DNA of 64,000 nt from Mycolicibacterium diernhoferi (GTDB lineage Bacteria > Actinomycetota > Actinomycetes > Mycobacteriales > Mycobacteriaceae). The notes under the pieces were generated by a model. That model had not been told where the DNA came from, searched no databases, and saw only the letters and a program-made list of their open reading frames with translations. Below are positions 52,661-61,531 of this stretch, one piece after another. The DNA lies in NCBI RefSeq assembly GCF_019456655.1, contig NZ_CP080332.1, positions 4,278,001 through 4,342,000 of the forward strand, in the 5' to 3' direction. The translations under genes were made by a program, and so were the position numbers. Every line of letters starts with the position of its first letter. The stretch's first letter is position 1.

Positions 52661-52798
52661 ATCATCGGCGAATCTTACATCCGGAGGATGAGAACGCAAG
52701 AACGGCTAGATCCGCTAGTCGTATGCCCCGATCAGGCAAAGCGGCCAAACTTTTGTTCCTCCCAGAACCGTCCGATGCCTTGCGGCGGCGACATGTCC

Positions 52799-52813
52799 GA
52801 GAGTACGGTTCTC
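52799..52813. promoter_or_regulatory. Operator variant upstream of SDR-P450 operon
   Basis: GAGAGT-ACG-GTTCTC keeps the 6-3-6 layout and 10 of 12 bases of GAGAAT-N3-ATTCTC, 74 bp before the first SDR gene. Confidence 0.45.
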
Positions 52814-52887
52814 ATAATCGGAAGGGCGATTCTTGAGATCGCGGCCACACTCAGGGTCGCCCGCTTCAGCTCATATGGAGGCTTCAC

Positions 52888-53589
52888 ATGAAGAACGCTG
52901 TCGTCACAGGCGGCGGGTCGGGGATCGGCCGCGCAATCGCGGACCGGTTGCGCGCGGACGGTTACAACGTGGCCACCATCGACCTCAACCCATCGGACAC
53001 CCCCAACGCGTTCATCGCGAACGTCACCGATCGGACCGCCGTCGACGAGGCACTGAACGGGGTTCGCAGCCAGCTCGGCCCGGTCTCCATCCTGGTCAAC
53101 GCGGCCGGCCTGGACAGCTTCCGCAAGTTCACCGAGACCACCTTCGAGCAGTGGCAGCGCGTGATCGACGTGAATCTCAACGGCACGTTCCACTGCATCC
53201 AGGCCGTGCTGCCGGAGATGATCGAGGCCGGATGGGGTCGCATCGTCAACATCTCCTCCTCCAGCACCCACTCGGGCCAGCCCTACATGGCGCCGTATGT
53301 GGCAGCCAAGTCCGCCGTCAACGGGCTGACCAAGTCGCTGGCGCTGGAGTACGGGCCGATGGGCATCACCGTCAACGCGGTGCCGCCCGGCTTCATCGAC
53401 ACCCCGATGCTGCGCAAGGCCGAGGACCGCGGGTTCCTCGGTGATACCGACAAGCAGATCCAGCAGACCCCGGTGCGCCGGATGGGCAAACCCGAGGACA
53501 TCGCAGCGGCTTGCGCCTTTTTCATCTCCGAAGAGGCGAGTTACATCACCGGACAGATCCTGGGCGTCAACGGCGGCCGGAACACCTAG
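52888..53589 (+). CDS. SDR family oxidoreductase
   Basis: 233 residues. Rossmann start VVTGGGSGIGRAIAD (TGxxxGxG), NAAG, catalytic Ser in NISSSS, YVAAK (Tyr/Lys), and the closing GQILGVNGG. NAD(P)-dependent dehydrogenase or reductase for a secondary alcohol/ketone or 3-hydroxyacyl-CoA. First gene of the operon SDR - mycofactocin-type SDR - ferredoxin - P450. Confidence 0.9.
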   Translation: MKNAVVTGGGSGIGRAIADRLRADGYNVATIDLNPSDTPNAFIANVTDRTAVDEALNGVRSQLGPVSILVNAAGLDSFRKFTETTFEQWQRVIDVNLNGTFHCIQAVLPEMIEAGWGRIVNISSSSTHSGQPYMAPYVAAKSAVNGLTKSLALEYGPMGITVNAVPPGFIDTPMLRKAEDRGFLGDTDKQIQQTPVRRMGKPEDIAAACAFFISEEASYITGQILGVNGGRNT

Positions 53590-53606
53590 AGCGAGAAGGG
53601 CTGATC

Positions 53607-54488
53607 ATGGGTACGACAGGAAGCACTGCAGGCCGGGTAGCCGGAAAAGTCGCATTCATCACCGGCGCCGCCCGCGGGCAGGGCCGCAGCCACGCGATCC
53701 GGCTCGCCGAGGAGGGCGCCGACATCATCGCTGTGGACATCTGCCGCAATATCGACACCATCGGCTACGACCTGGCCACCCCCGAGGACCTGGACGAGAC
53801 CGCCCGATTCGTGGAGAAGGCCGGTGGCCGGATCGTCACCGCCGTCGCCGACGTCCGGGAGGCCGCCGAACTCAAGGCCGCGCTGGACAGCGGCATCGCC
53901 GAATTCGGCAAGGTCGACATCGTGGTCGCCCAGGCCGGTATCGCCGGCATGAAGAGCAGCAACTCGCTGCAGGCCTGGACCGACGGCATCAACACCAACT
54001 TCGTCGGCACCATCAACGCCATCCAGGTCGCCCTGCCCCATCTGAACGAGGGCGCCTCGATCATCGCCACCGCATCGGCCGCCGCCCTGATGGACGCGCA
54101 CAACAAGCCCAACCCGGGCGCCGATCCGGGCGGCATGGGCTACATGGTCAGCAAGCGGCTCATCTCCGAGTACGTGCACTACCTGGCCACCGAACTGGCC
54201 GTGCGCGGCATCCGGGCCAACGTGATCCACCCGACCAACTGCAATACCGACATGCTGCAGAGCGAACCGATGTACCGTTCGTTCCGGCCCGACCTGGAGA
54301 AGCCCCAGAAGGCCGACGCCGAGCCTGCCTTCTACGTCCAGCAGGCGATGCGGGTGCCGTGGGTCGAGCCGGAGGACATCAGCAATGCGGTGCTGTGGCT
54401 GGCCTCGGACGAGTCCCGGTTCGTCACCGGCATGCAGCTGCGTGTCGATGCCGGCGGCTACCTCAAGTGGTACGACTACCACGTCTGA
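53607..54488 (+). CDS. Mycofactocin-type SDR oxidoreductase
   Basis: 293 residues from MGTTGSTAGRVAGKVAFITG. The segments GAARGQGRSHAIRLAEEGADI and AVDICRNIDTIGYDLATPEDL, with a long insert, are characteristic of mycofactocin-coupled SDRs (carveol dehydrogenase type), in which a bound NAD is recycled by mycofactocin. Catalytic Ser in TASAAA and YMVSK. Oxidises an alcohol such as the P450 product. 17 bp downstream of the first SDR. Confidence 0.88.
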   Translation: MGTTGSTAGRVAGKVAFITGAARGQGRSHAIRLAEEGADIIAVDICRNIDTIGYDLATPEDLDETARFVEKAGGRIVTAVADVREAAELKAALDSGIAEFGKVDIVVAQAGIAGMKSSNSLQAWTDGINTNFVGTINAIQVALPHLNEGASIIATASAAALMDAHNKPNPGADPGGMGYMVSKRLISEYVHYLATELAVRGIRANVIHPTNCNTDMLQSEPMYRSFRPDLEKPQKADAEPAFYVQQAMRVPWVEPEDISNAVLWLASDESRFVTGMQLRVDAGGYLKWYDYHV

Positions 54489-54522
54489 TGCTGAAATCAC
54501 CGTTTCGTAAGGAGCTGGCGCA

Positions 54523-54714
54523 GTGAAGGTTTCCGTCGATCCAAGCCGGTGCCAGGGTCACACCCTGTGCGCGATGATCGCACCCGACTCGTTCGTGCTC
54601 GACGATGTCGACGGTCACGCCTCCCCGGTTTCGGAGGTGGTGCCCACCGATCAGGAGGACGCGGTGCGTGAAGCCGCCCACTCCTGCCCCGAACAGGCCA
54701 TCGTCATCGAATGA
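54523..54714 (+). CDS. Ferredoxin (CxxHxxC type)
   Basis: 63 residues. C10-x-x-H13-x-x-C16 and C55-P give the CxxHxxC...CP motif of mycobacterial P450 ferredoxins, which usually carry a [3Fe-4S] cluster. It must accept electrons from a flavoprotein reductase (possibly the NuoF-like protein at 63390) and pass them to the P450 46 bp downstream. Confidence 0.93.
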   Translation: MKVSVDPSRCQGHTLCAMIAPDSFVLDDVDGHASPVSEVVPTDQEDAVREAAHSCPEQAIVIE

Positions 54715-54760
54715 CACCGCGGCCGCTGGAATCACCAGAAAACCCAAGGGAGACAACGCC

Positions 54761-56128
54761 GTGAGCATCGATGATGTCACGACCGAGGACGCGCGCAAGC
54801 GCAACAAGATCCACTTCGACCGGCACACCCCGGAGTACCGGTTGCAGTTCGACCAGATCACCGAGGAGATGCACTCCCGGTGCCCGATGGCCTGGACCGA
54901 CGTCTACGACGGGCACTGGATCGCCGCGGACAGCAAGCACGTCTTCGAACTCGCGCGCTGCCCGGCGGTGTCCAATCACCACGACATCAGCGGTGAGACA
55001 CCGTTCCAGGGCATCACCATCCCTAAGGCCAGTCGCGCCACCGTCGTTCGCGGCGGCATCCTGGAGATGGACGAGCCCGAACACAGCGAGTACCGCGGCG
55101 CTCTGAACCCGTATCTGTCCCCCGCGGCGATCAAGCGCTGGGTGCCGTTCGTCGACGAGATCACCCGGGCCGCTCTGGACGAGCACATCGAGAGCGGCCG
55201 GATCGACTTCGTCGACCACCTGGCCAACGTGGTGCCCGCGGTGCTCACGCTGGCGATGATGGGCCTGGATCTGAAGAAATGGAACATCTACAGCGAGCCC
55301 ACCCACGCGTCGGTCTACACCCCCGAGCACGCCCCCGAACGCGAGAAGATCAACGAACAGCACCGTGAGATGGGCATCGACCTGCTCACGAACATGTTCG
55401 CGATCCGGGAGACCCCCCGCCCGGGCCTGATCAACGCGCTGCTGCAGGTGCGCATCGACGGTGAACCCGCTCCGGACATGGAGATCCTGGGCAACCTCGG
55501 GTTGATCATCGGCGGCGGATTCGACACCACCACCGCGCTGACCGCCCACGCGTTGGAATGGCTGGGCGAGAACCCCGAACAGCGTGAGCTGCTCAGCCGG
55601 GAACGCGAGACCCTGATCAACCCGGCCACCGAGGAGTTCCTCCGCTTCTTCACCCCGGCGCCCGGCGACGGCCGCACGTTCTCCGAGGACGTGGAGGTCG
55701 AGGGGCAGCAGTTCAAGAAGTACGAACGCCTCTGGCTGTCCTGGGCGATGGCCAACCGGGACCCCTCGGTGTTCGAGAAGCCCAACGAGATCGTCCTGGA
55801 CCGTAAGGGCAACCGGCACTTCAGCTTCGGCATCGGCGTGCACCGCTGCGTGGGCTCCAACGTGGCCCGCACGGTGTTCAAGTCGATGCTGACAGCGGTG
55901 CTCGACCGGATGCCCGACTACGTGTGTGACCCCGAGGGCACCGTGCACTACGACAGCATCGGCGTCATCCAGGGCATGCGGAACCTGCCGGCAACGTTCA
56001 CCCCGGGCAAGAAGCTCGGGCCCGGACTGGACGAGACGCTGGACAACCTGCAGCGCATCTGCAACGAACAGGAACTGGCCCGGCCGATCACCGAGCGCAA
56101 GGAAGCCGCCGTCATCGACTGGAAGTAG
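54761..56128 (+). CDS. Cytochrome P450
   Basis: 455 residues from a GTG. I-helix GGFDTTT (252-258), E292-F-L-R295, heme loop FSFGIGVHRCVGS with thiolate Cys363. Longer C-terminal tail (about 40 residues after the usual end) than common soluble P450s. Encoded with its ferredoxin and two dehydrogenases, so hydroxylation followed by alcohol oxidation is the likely order. Confidence 0.93.
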   Translation: MSIDDVTTEDARKRNKIHFDRHTPEYRLQFDQITEEMHSRCPMAWTDVYDGHWIAADSKHVFELARCPAVSNHHDISGETPFQGITIPKASRATVVRGGILEMDEPEHSEYRGALNPYLSPAAIKRWVPFVDEITRAALDEHIESGRIDFVDHLANVVPAVLTLAMMGLDLKKWNIYSEPTHASVYTPEHAPEREKINEQHREMGIDLLTNMFAIRETPRPGLINALLQVRIDGEPAPDMEILGNLGLIIGGGFDTTTALTAHALEWLGENPEQRELLSRERETLINPATEEFLRFFTPAPGDGRTFSEDVEVEGQQFKKYERLWLSWAMANRDPSVFEKPNEIVLDRKGNRHFSFGIGVHRCVGSNVARTVFKSMLTAVLDRMPDYVCDPEGTVHYDSIGVIQGMRNLPATFTPGKKLGPGLDETLDNLQRICNEQELARPITERKEAAVIDWK

Positions 56129-56135
56129 TACTGCA

Positions 56136-56178
56136 CGTTCGGCGCGGTTCCGTACCCGTTACGGGACCGCGCCGAACG
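56136..56178 (+). terminator. Hairpin after second P450 gene
   Basis: 19-bp stem (one mismatch, G-U in RNA) starting CGTTCGGCGCGG and ending CCGCGCCGAACG with a 5-base loop. Same GTTCGGCGCG arm as the hairpin after the first P450. Confidence 0.55.
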
Positions 56179-56354
56179 CGTGTCCGGCGGGAATAGGGAC
56201 TGGTTTGTCCATGTTTTGGCCGGATAAAGGACTTGTGTGGATCAAGGTCGATCCTGTTAGCCTTTTGATCACAGCAATCGGTAACGAAAACGAAGTCCTC
56301 CGCGAAAAGGAGGATGTCGCCCGAATCAGTCGGGTGGGGAAAGGTAAAAACCAC

Positions 56355-56693
56355 ATGCTCAAGGTGTCGCGCACGAAGCTTGCCGTCCTGGTCGGCGGTA
56401 TGGCTCTGTCGGTGCCGATGTCGGTCGGGATCGCCTCAGCCCAGCCCGACCTCGGTCCGGTCATCCACACAACCTGCAATTACGACCAGGTGTGGGCCGC
56501 CATGAACGCGGAGCGTCCCGACCTCGCCGCACAGTTCAACGCTCAGCCGATGGCGCTGGGCATGCTGCGCAGCTTCCTGAACTCCAGCCCGGCGGACCGC
56601 CAGGGCACGGTGAACCAGATCGCCGCCTACCCGGGCGCGCAGAGCTACCTGGGCGCCACCCTGCAGCTGGCCAACAGCTGCCACAACTACTGA
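56355..56693 (+). CDS. Hemophore-related secreted protein
   Basis: 112 residues with a signal peptide (MLKVSRTKLAVLVGGMALSV, ASA cleavage). The mature part has TTCNYDQVWAAMNAERPDLA, then AQFNAQPMALGMLRSFLNS and ends NSCHNY: the helical two-Cys fold of the Rv0203-like hemophore-related family, several members of which bind heme. An own promoter lies in 56179-56354. A strong terminator follows directly. Confidence 0.82.
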   Translation: MLKVSRTKLAVLVGGMALSVPMSVGIASAQPDLGPVIHTTCNYDQVWAAMNAERPDLAAQFNAQPMALGMLRSFLNSSPADRQGTVNQIAAYPGAQSYLGATLQLANSCHNY

Positions 56694-56709
56694 GTTGTAA
56701 GCCGAAAAA

Positions 56710-56746
56710 AGTCCCGCTCTCGGAACGACGGAGAGCGGGACTTTTT
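56710..56746. terminator. Strong rho-independent terminator, bidirectional
   Basis: 12-bp perfect stem AGTCCCGCTCTC / GAGAGCGGGACT followed by TTTTT and preceded by AAAAAA, so it can stop both the hemophore-related gene and the convergent acyl-CoA dehydrogenase gene. Confidence 0.93.
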
Positions 56747-56755
56747 CGTGTGTGA

Positions 56756-57931
56756 TCAGCCGCGGGGCAGCCCCAGCACCTGCTGGGCGATGATGTTGCG
56801 CTGGATCTCCGAGGTGCCACCGGCGATGGTCCCGGAGAAGCTGCGCGCGTACCGCTCGAACCAGCTCGCGTAGTAGTGGTCCAGGTTCATGTGCGCGTAC
56901 GGCCCACTGAACGACGGATGGATCAGCCCCTCGGAACCGGCCGCCAGCAGGGCGTTGTTCGATGCTCGAAGTTCGGCCTCGGCGCCGAGCAGTTTCGGCA
57001 CCGACACGGACGCCACGTCCACCTCACCGCGGGCCGCCTTGGCCAGCCCGACCGACCCCAGCAACCGCAGCGCCTGGTAATCCATGATCGTCGAGGCCAG
57101 TTGGTCCCGCTCCAGCGGTGTGGACGGTTTGAAGTCGCCGATCGAGTTGGCAATGCGGTCGGCGAATCCCAGCCACATCATGGTGCGCTCGTGGCCGAGC
57201 GACCCGTTGGCGACCTTCCAGCCGCCGTTGAGCGGGCCGACGAGGTTCTCCGCCGGCACCCGCGCGTCGGCGAAGAAGACCTCGTTGAAGTCCTTGTTCT
57301 CCTCACCGCAGATATCGGCGAACGGCCGGCACACCACCCCTTCGGTATCGGTCGGGATGATGAGCACGCTGATGCCCTTGTGCTTGGGCGCATCGGGATC
57401 GGTGCGCACGAAGGTCAGCAGCCAGTCGGCGTCATGCGCACCGGAGGTCCACACCTTTTGGCCGTTGACCACGAAGAAGTCCCCGTCGCGGACAGCCTTG
57501 GTGCGCAGCGATGCCAGGTCCGATCCGGCGCTCGGCTCGCTCATGCCCAGCGATGCGGTCTTCTCACCGCGCAGCACCGGCACCGCCCACTGCTGCTTCT
57601 GCTCGTCGCTGCCGAAGGTCAGCAGCGACGCCGCGATGATGTTGACGCCCTGCGGGTTGAAGCTGTGATAGATCCGGCGCCGGCACAGCTCCTCGAGGTG
57701 GACATAGGTCTGCAGCACCGTGGCGTTGCGCCCACCGAACTCCGGCGGCTGCGCGGGCAGCAACCATCCGTTGTCGAACAGCAGCCGCTGCCAGTCGCGC
57801 GCCCACTGCGGCATGTGCGAGACCGAGCGCGGACGCTCCAAAGTGTCTGCCGCACTGGGCAGATGCTCGTCGAGGAAGGCCGAGAACTCGGCCCGGAACT
57901 CTTCGACGTCGGGATCAAATTCGAGTTGCAT
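56756..57931 (-). CDS. Acyl-CoA dehydrogenase, subunit of a pair
   Basis: 391 residues from MQLEFDPDVEEFRAEFSAFL. FAD-binding signatures SLGMSEPSAGSDL and VWTSGAHDADWL, and the C-terminal IAGGTSEIQRNIIAQQVLGL. 17-bp overlap with the upstream, shorter acyl-CoA dehydrogenase gene; such adjacent unequal pairs form alpha2beta2 enzymes for bulky (for example steroid) acyl-CoAs in mycobacteria. Confidence 0.9.
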   Translation of the reverse strand: MQLEFDPDVEEFRAEFSAFLDEHLPSAADTLERPRSVSHMPQWARDWQRLLFDNGWLLPAQPPEFGGRNATVLQTYVHLEELCRRRIYHSFNPQGVNIIAASLLTFGSDEQKQQWAVPVLRGEKTASLGMSEPSAGSDLASLRTKAVRDGDFFVVNGQKVWTSGAHDADWLLTFVRTDPDAPKHKGISVLIIPTDTEGVVCRPFADICGEENKDFNEVFFADARVPAENLVGPLNGGWKVANGSLGHERTMMWLGFADRIANSIGDFKPSTPLERDQLASTIMDYQALRLLGSVGLAKAARGEVDVASVSVPKLLGAEAELRASNNALLAAGSEGLIHPSFSGPYAHMNLDHYYASWFERYARSFSGTIAGGTSEIQRNIIAQQVLGLPRG

Positions 57932-58979
57932 CAAACTCCTCGGCGATAAGCGCGCGATGTTCGGCGGCGCCGCCGAGCAGAAGCTCGCCGGCCTTGGCCC
58001 GCTTGAGCGCGAACTGAAGGTCGTTCTCCCAGGTGAAGCCCATGGCTCCGAAGGTCTGCAGGCCGTGCTGGAAGACCAGCGTCTGGCACTCCCCCGCGCT
58101 GGCCTTGGCCATGGCCGCGGCGATCCGGCGGCGCGGGTCGTCGGCGGCGATGGTGAGCGCGGAGAAGTAGGACAGTGCCCGCGCCCGTTCGATGGCCACA
58201 TACATGTCGGTGGCCTTGTGCTGGATGGCCTGGAAGGAGCCGATCGGCACCCCGAACTGATGCCGGCTCTTGGCGTGTTCGAGCGCGAGGTCCAGGATCC
58301 GCTGGCACGCCCCGACCATGGTGATCGCCATCCCCATCAAGGCCACGTGCCGAGACCGTTCGACCAGCGCCAGCGCGGCCGACGGGTCAAGGTCGAGGCG
58401 GTCGGACTCCTCCACCCGCACCCGGTCGAAGGTCACCTCGGCGATATGCAGGACCGGGTCGAACACATCGCGGCGGCGGGCGACGACGGCTTCGCGAGGT
58501 CGATCCCCAGTCGCTCCGCTCCCGCCCTCCGAGCCGACCAGGAACACCCCGGCCGGGGTCACCACGGCGAGCTGCTCGGCGCGGTCACCGTCCAGCACGA
58601 ACTTCGACGTGCCGTCCAGCTCCCAGCCCTGCCTGCTCCAATTGGCGCTGACACCCTCGTAGATCGCGGTGCCGGCCTTGGCCGGGTCGAACCGTTCCCC
58701 GGCCAGCGGCGCGTACTGCGACAACGTGGCCAGGAAAGGGGTCGGATCGGTGGCGCGACCGAGTTCCTCGAGCACGATGGCGAGCTCGACGGCGTTCTCC
58801 GGATCTGTCAGCTCGGTCCAGCCGGCCTCCAGATAGGACCGCCAGAGCCGGTCTCCGGCGTCCGCGTCGCCGGTGCCTTCTGCGATGCCGCGCACCAACG
58901 CCGCCGGGCACTGTTTACCCACCGCATCGCGCACCGTTTCCCGCCAAAGCCGCTGATCAGCGTCGAACTCCAGAAGCAT
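57915..58979 (-). CDS. Acyl-CoA dehydrogenase, partner subunit
   Basis: 354 residues from MLLEFDADQRLWRETVRD. Weakly conserved N-terminal and middle domains, better conserved C-terminal segment HQFGVPIGSFQAIQHKATDM and FGAMGFTWENDL. The SEPxAGSD flavin motif is absent, as expected for the non-FAD-binding half of a heteromeric dehydrogenase. A perfect operator lies 35 bp upstream. Confidence 0.88.
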   Translation of the reverse strand: MLLEFDADQRLWRETVRDAVGKQCPAALVRGIAEGTGDADAGDRLWRSYLEAGWTELTDPENAVELAIVLEELGRATDPTPFLATLSQYAPLAGERFDPAKAGTAIYEGVSANWSRQGWELDGTSKFVLDGDRAEQLAVVTPAGVFLVGSEGGSGATGDRPREAVVARRRDVFDPVLHIAEVTFDRVRVEESDRLDLDPSAALALVERSRHVALMGMAITMVGACQRILDLALEHAKSRHQFGVPIGSFQAIQHKATDMYVAIERARALSYFSALTIAADDPRRRIAAAMAKASAGECQTLVFQHGLQTFGAMGFTWENDLQFALKRAKAGELLLGGAAEHRALIAEEFDATRI

Positions 58980-59013
58980 CTGACACCTCCCGCCTCCACT
59001 CGTTCCGTCCGGA

Positions 59014-59030
59014 GGAGAATAACATTCTCC
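59014..59030. promoter_or_regulatory. Operator GAGAAT-N3-ATTCTC, perfect copy 3
   Basis: GGAGAAT-AAC-ATTCTCC is a perfect 17-bp palindrome, 35 bp before the FadE pair, in the 250-bp divergent gap to the amidohydrolase operon. A lone ATTCTC half follows at 59045. Confidence 0.7.
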
Positions 59031-59137
59031 TGATTGGTGGCGAGATTCTCCGACGCGGTCCGGCCAGTTACCCGGAATGGCCGCTACGCGACTGACCAGC
59101 AGACACTCTCACCAGCCATGATGTAAGCGTTCCGCTG

Positions 59138-59152
59138 GAGAACAATATTCTT
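59138..59152. promoter_or_regulatory. Operator variant upstream of amidohydrolase operon
   Basis: GAGAAC-AAT-ATTCTT matches the GAGAAT-N3-ATTCTC core at 10 of 12 bases, 77 bp before the GTG at 59230. Confidence 0.5.
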
Positions 59153-59229
59153 GATATTGAAGAACAAGGATCTACACTGGGATTCAAGATGGCGGCCTCG
59201 GCCGGCCACAACTGAAGGATGAGATCACG

Positions 59230-60351
59230 GTGAAAGAACTGCAGGACGGTACCGGCAACCTCGTCGCGACGCCCGTCATCGACACCAGCGTGCACATCTT
59301 CGTCGAGTCGAACAAGGATCTGCGCGAGAACTTCCTGCAGGAGCCCTTTCGCAGCCGCGGCTTCCCGGATTACGAGATGGACTGGTACGGCGCACCCGGA
59401 GGCGAATATGCCACCAGGACAACCGGTCCCGACGGGCAGTATCCGGGATCCGACCCCGCCGTCGTGGCCAAGCACCTGTTCACCGACCGGGGCGTCGACC
59501 TCGCGATCCTGCATCCGATGACCCGCGGCATCATGCCCGACCGCCACCTCGGCTCCGCGCTCGCCTCGGCGCACAACGACATGATGGTGACCCGCTGGCT
59601 GGACCATCCCGAGTTCGGCGAACGCTTCCGCGGCACGCTGCGGGTCAATCCGGACGATATCGCCGGTGCGCTGCGGGAGATCGAGCGGTACAAGGACCAC
59701 CCCCGGATCGTGCAACTCGGCGTCCCGCTGCAATCCCGGGAGGTCTACGGCAAGCCACAGTTCTGGCCGTTGTGGGAGGCCGCGGTCGACGCGGGCCTGC
59801 CGGTCGCGGTGCATTTCGAGGTCGGCTCGGGCGTTGCCCTGCCCCCGACGCCGAACGGGCTCACCCGCACCTACGAGCAGTACGTCGGATTCACCGCGCT
59901 CAACTACCTGTACCACCTGATGAACATGATCGCCGAGGGCGTGTTCGAGAAATGGCCCACGCTGAAGTTCGTCTGGGCCGACGGCGCCGCCGATCTGTTG
60001 ACCCCGTTCATGTGGCGGATGGATTGCTTCGGCCGCCCGCACCTGGAGCAGACCCCGTGGGCGCCCAAGATGCCCAGCGACTACCTGCCCGATCACGTGT
60101 ACTTCGTGCAGGGCTTCCTGGACGGGCCGGGCGACGTCGACTTCGCCGGCGAGTGGGCCGGATTCACCGGCAAGGACGACATGGTCATGTACGGCTCCAG
60201 CTACCCGCACTGGCAGCTCAACGAGTTGACGGTGCCGAGTTCCTACAGCGCCGAGCAGCGCGACAAGTTGTGCTGGCGCAACGCCGCCGAGTTGTACGGC
60301 ATCGACATCGGCGCAACTTCATCCGTCGCCTCCGCGGCTGCGGCACAGTAG
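59230..60351 (+). CDS. Amidohydrolase-2 family protein, degenerate active site
   Basis: 373 residues from a GTG. Same fold as its neighbour, but key residues differ: the N-terminal motif reads DTSVHIF, the mid motif FVWADGAADL lacks the usual E-H pair, and the late motif YGSSYPHW has Ser where the catalytic Asp is expected. It is probably a non-catalytic partner of the next gene product, or has a different chemistry. First gene of a four-gene operon. Confidence 0.82.
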   Translation: MKELQDGTGNLVATPVIDTSVHIFVESNKDLRENFLQEPFRSRGFPDYEMDWYGAPGGEYATRTTGPDGQYPGSDPAVVAKHLFTDRGVDLAILHPMTRGIMPDRHLGSALASAHNDMMVTRWLDHPEFGERFRGTLRVNPDDIAGALREIERYKDHPRIVQLGVPLQSREVYGKPQFWPLWEAAVDAGLPVAVHFEVGSGVALPPTPNGLTRTYEQYVGFTALNYLYHLMNMIAEGVFEKWPTLKFVWADGAADLLTPFMWRMDCFGRPHLEQTPWAPKMPSDYLPDHVYFVQGFLDGPGDVDFAGEWAGFTGKDDMVMYGSSYPHWQLNELTVPSSYSAEQRDKLCWRNAAELYGIDIGATSSVASAAAAQ

Positions 60352-60374
60352 AGGCATCGAGAGGAGCCGTCCCT

Positions 60375-61529
60375 GTGACAACACATCAGAGCACTACAGC
60401 CAATCCCCGGATGCCCGCCCCCGAACGGATCGCCGTGCGCTGCGTCGACTCCGATGTCCACCCCGCGCCCCGGGTCGGCGAACTCGGCCAGTACATCCCC
60501 GAGCCCTGGCGCAGCAAGTACTTCGGCACGCACAAGGTCGGCGATCAGATCTACTACGACGCGCCCGACTACGCCCACACCTATGCCATGCGCGCGGACT
60601 CGTTCCCGGCCGACGGCCAATTCCCCTGCAGTGACCCCGAATTGGCGTTCAAGCAGCTGATCATGGAGGCCGGCGCGGATATCGCCATCCTGGAGCCCGC
60701 CGCCTATCCGGCACGCATCCCGGAGGCCCAGCACGCCATGTCCATGGCGCTCAACGACTGGCAGGCCAACCACTGGCTGGACAGTCACAACAACTGGCAC
60801 GAACGGTGGCGCGGGTCGATCTGCCTGGCCATCGAGGAGCCCGAGAAGAGTGTCGAGGAGATCGAACGCTGGGCCGGGCACCCGTACATGGCGCAGATCC
60901 TGATCAAGGCGGAGCCGCGGCCGTCCTGGGGTAATCCCAAGTACGACCCGATCTGGGCGGCGGCCACCAAGAACGACATCACCGTCAGCTGTCATCTGTC
61001 GCGCAGCCACTACGACGAGTTGCCGATGCCGCCCGTCGGGTTGCCCAGCTACAACCACGATTTCATGGTCACCTACTCGCTGCTGGCCGCGAATCAGGTG
61101 ATGAGCCTGATCTTCGACGGCACCTTCGACCGGCACCCGAACCTGCGGATCGTGTTCGTCGAGCATGCCTTCACCTGGATCCTGCCGCTGATGTGGCGGA
61201 TGGACGCCATCTACGAGGCCCGCAAGTCCTGGATGGACATCAAGCGCAAGCCCAGCGAGTACGTCAAGGACCACATCAAGTTCACCACCCAGCCACTGGA
61301 CTACCCCGAGGACAAGACCGAGTTGTCCCGGGCCTTCGAGTGGATGGAGTGCGAGAAGATCCTGCTGTTCTCCAGTGACTACCCGCACTGGACCTTCGAC
61401 GACCCGCGTTGGTTGGTCAAGCATCTGCCCGAACATGCAAGGGAGGCCGTGATGTTCCGCAATGGGATCGAGACCTATCACCTGCCCGACACCGTGCCCG
61501 CGCTCGAGGGCCAGGTCCGGGTCTTCTAG
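60375..61529 (+). CDS. Amidohydrolase-2 family protein
   Basis: 384 residues from a GTG (GAGGAG upstream). DSDVHP (D-x-H metal motif), SCHLSRSH, FVEHAFTWI (E-H pair) and SSDYPHW (catalytic Asp) are intact. A metal-dependent hydrolase or decarboxylase. 23 bp after the degenerate paralogue and 2 bp before the Rieske gene, suggesting a complex or consecutive steps. Confidence 0.87.
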   Translation: MTTHQSTTANPRMPAPERIAVRCVDSDVHPAPRVGELGQYIPEPWRSKYFGTHKVGDQIYYDAPDYAHTYAMRADSFPADGQFPCSDPELAFKQLIMEAGADIAILEPAAYPARIPEAQHAMSMALNDWQANHWLDSHNNWHERWRGSICLAIEEPEKSVEEIERWAGHPYMAQILIKAEPRPSWGNPKYDPIWAAATKNDITVSCHLSRSHYDELPMPPVGLPSYNHDFMVTYSLLAANQVMSLIFDGTFDRHPNLRIVFVEHAFTWILPLMWRMDAIYEARKSWMDIKRKPSEYVKDHIKFTTQPLDYPEDKTELSRAFEWMECEKILLFSSDYPHWTFDDPRWLVKHLPEHAREAVMFRNGIETYHLPDTVPALEGQVRVF

Positions 61530-61531
61530 GG

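Noticed and set aside
52656..52694. TTCTCATC/GATGAGAA dyad as a separate operator
   Set aside because: Arms are 23 bases apart and one arm overlaps the better-fitting GAGAAT-type site; kept only as a note.
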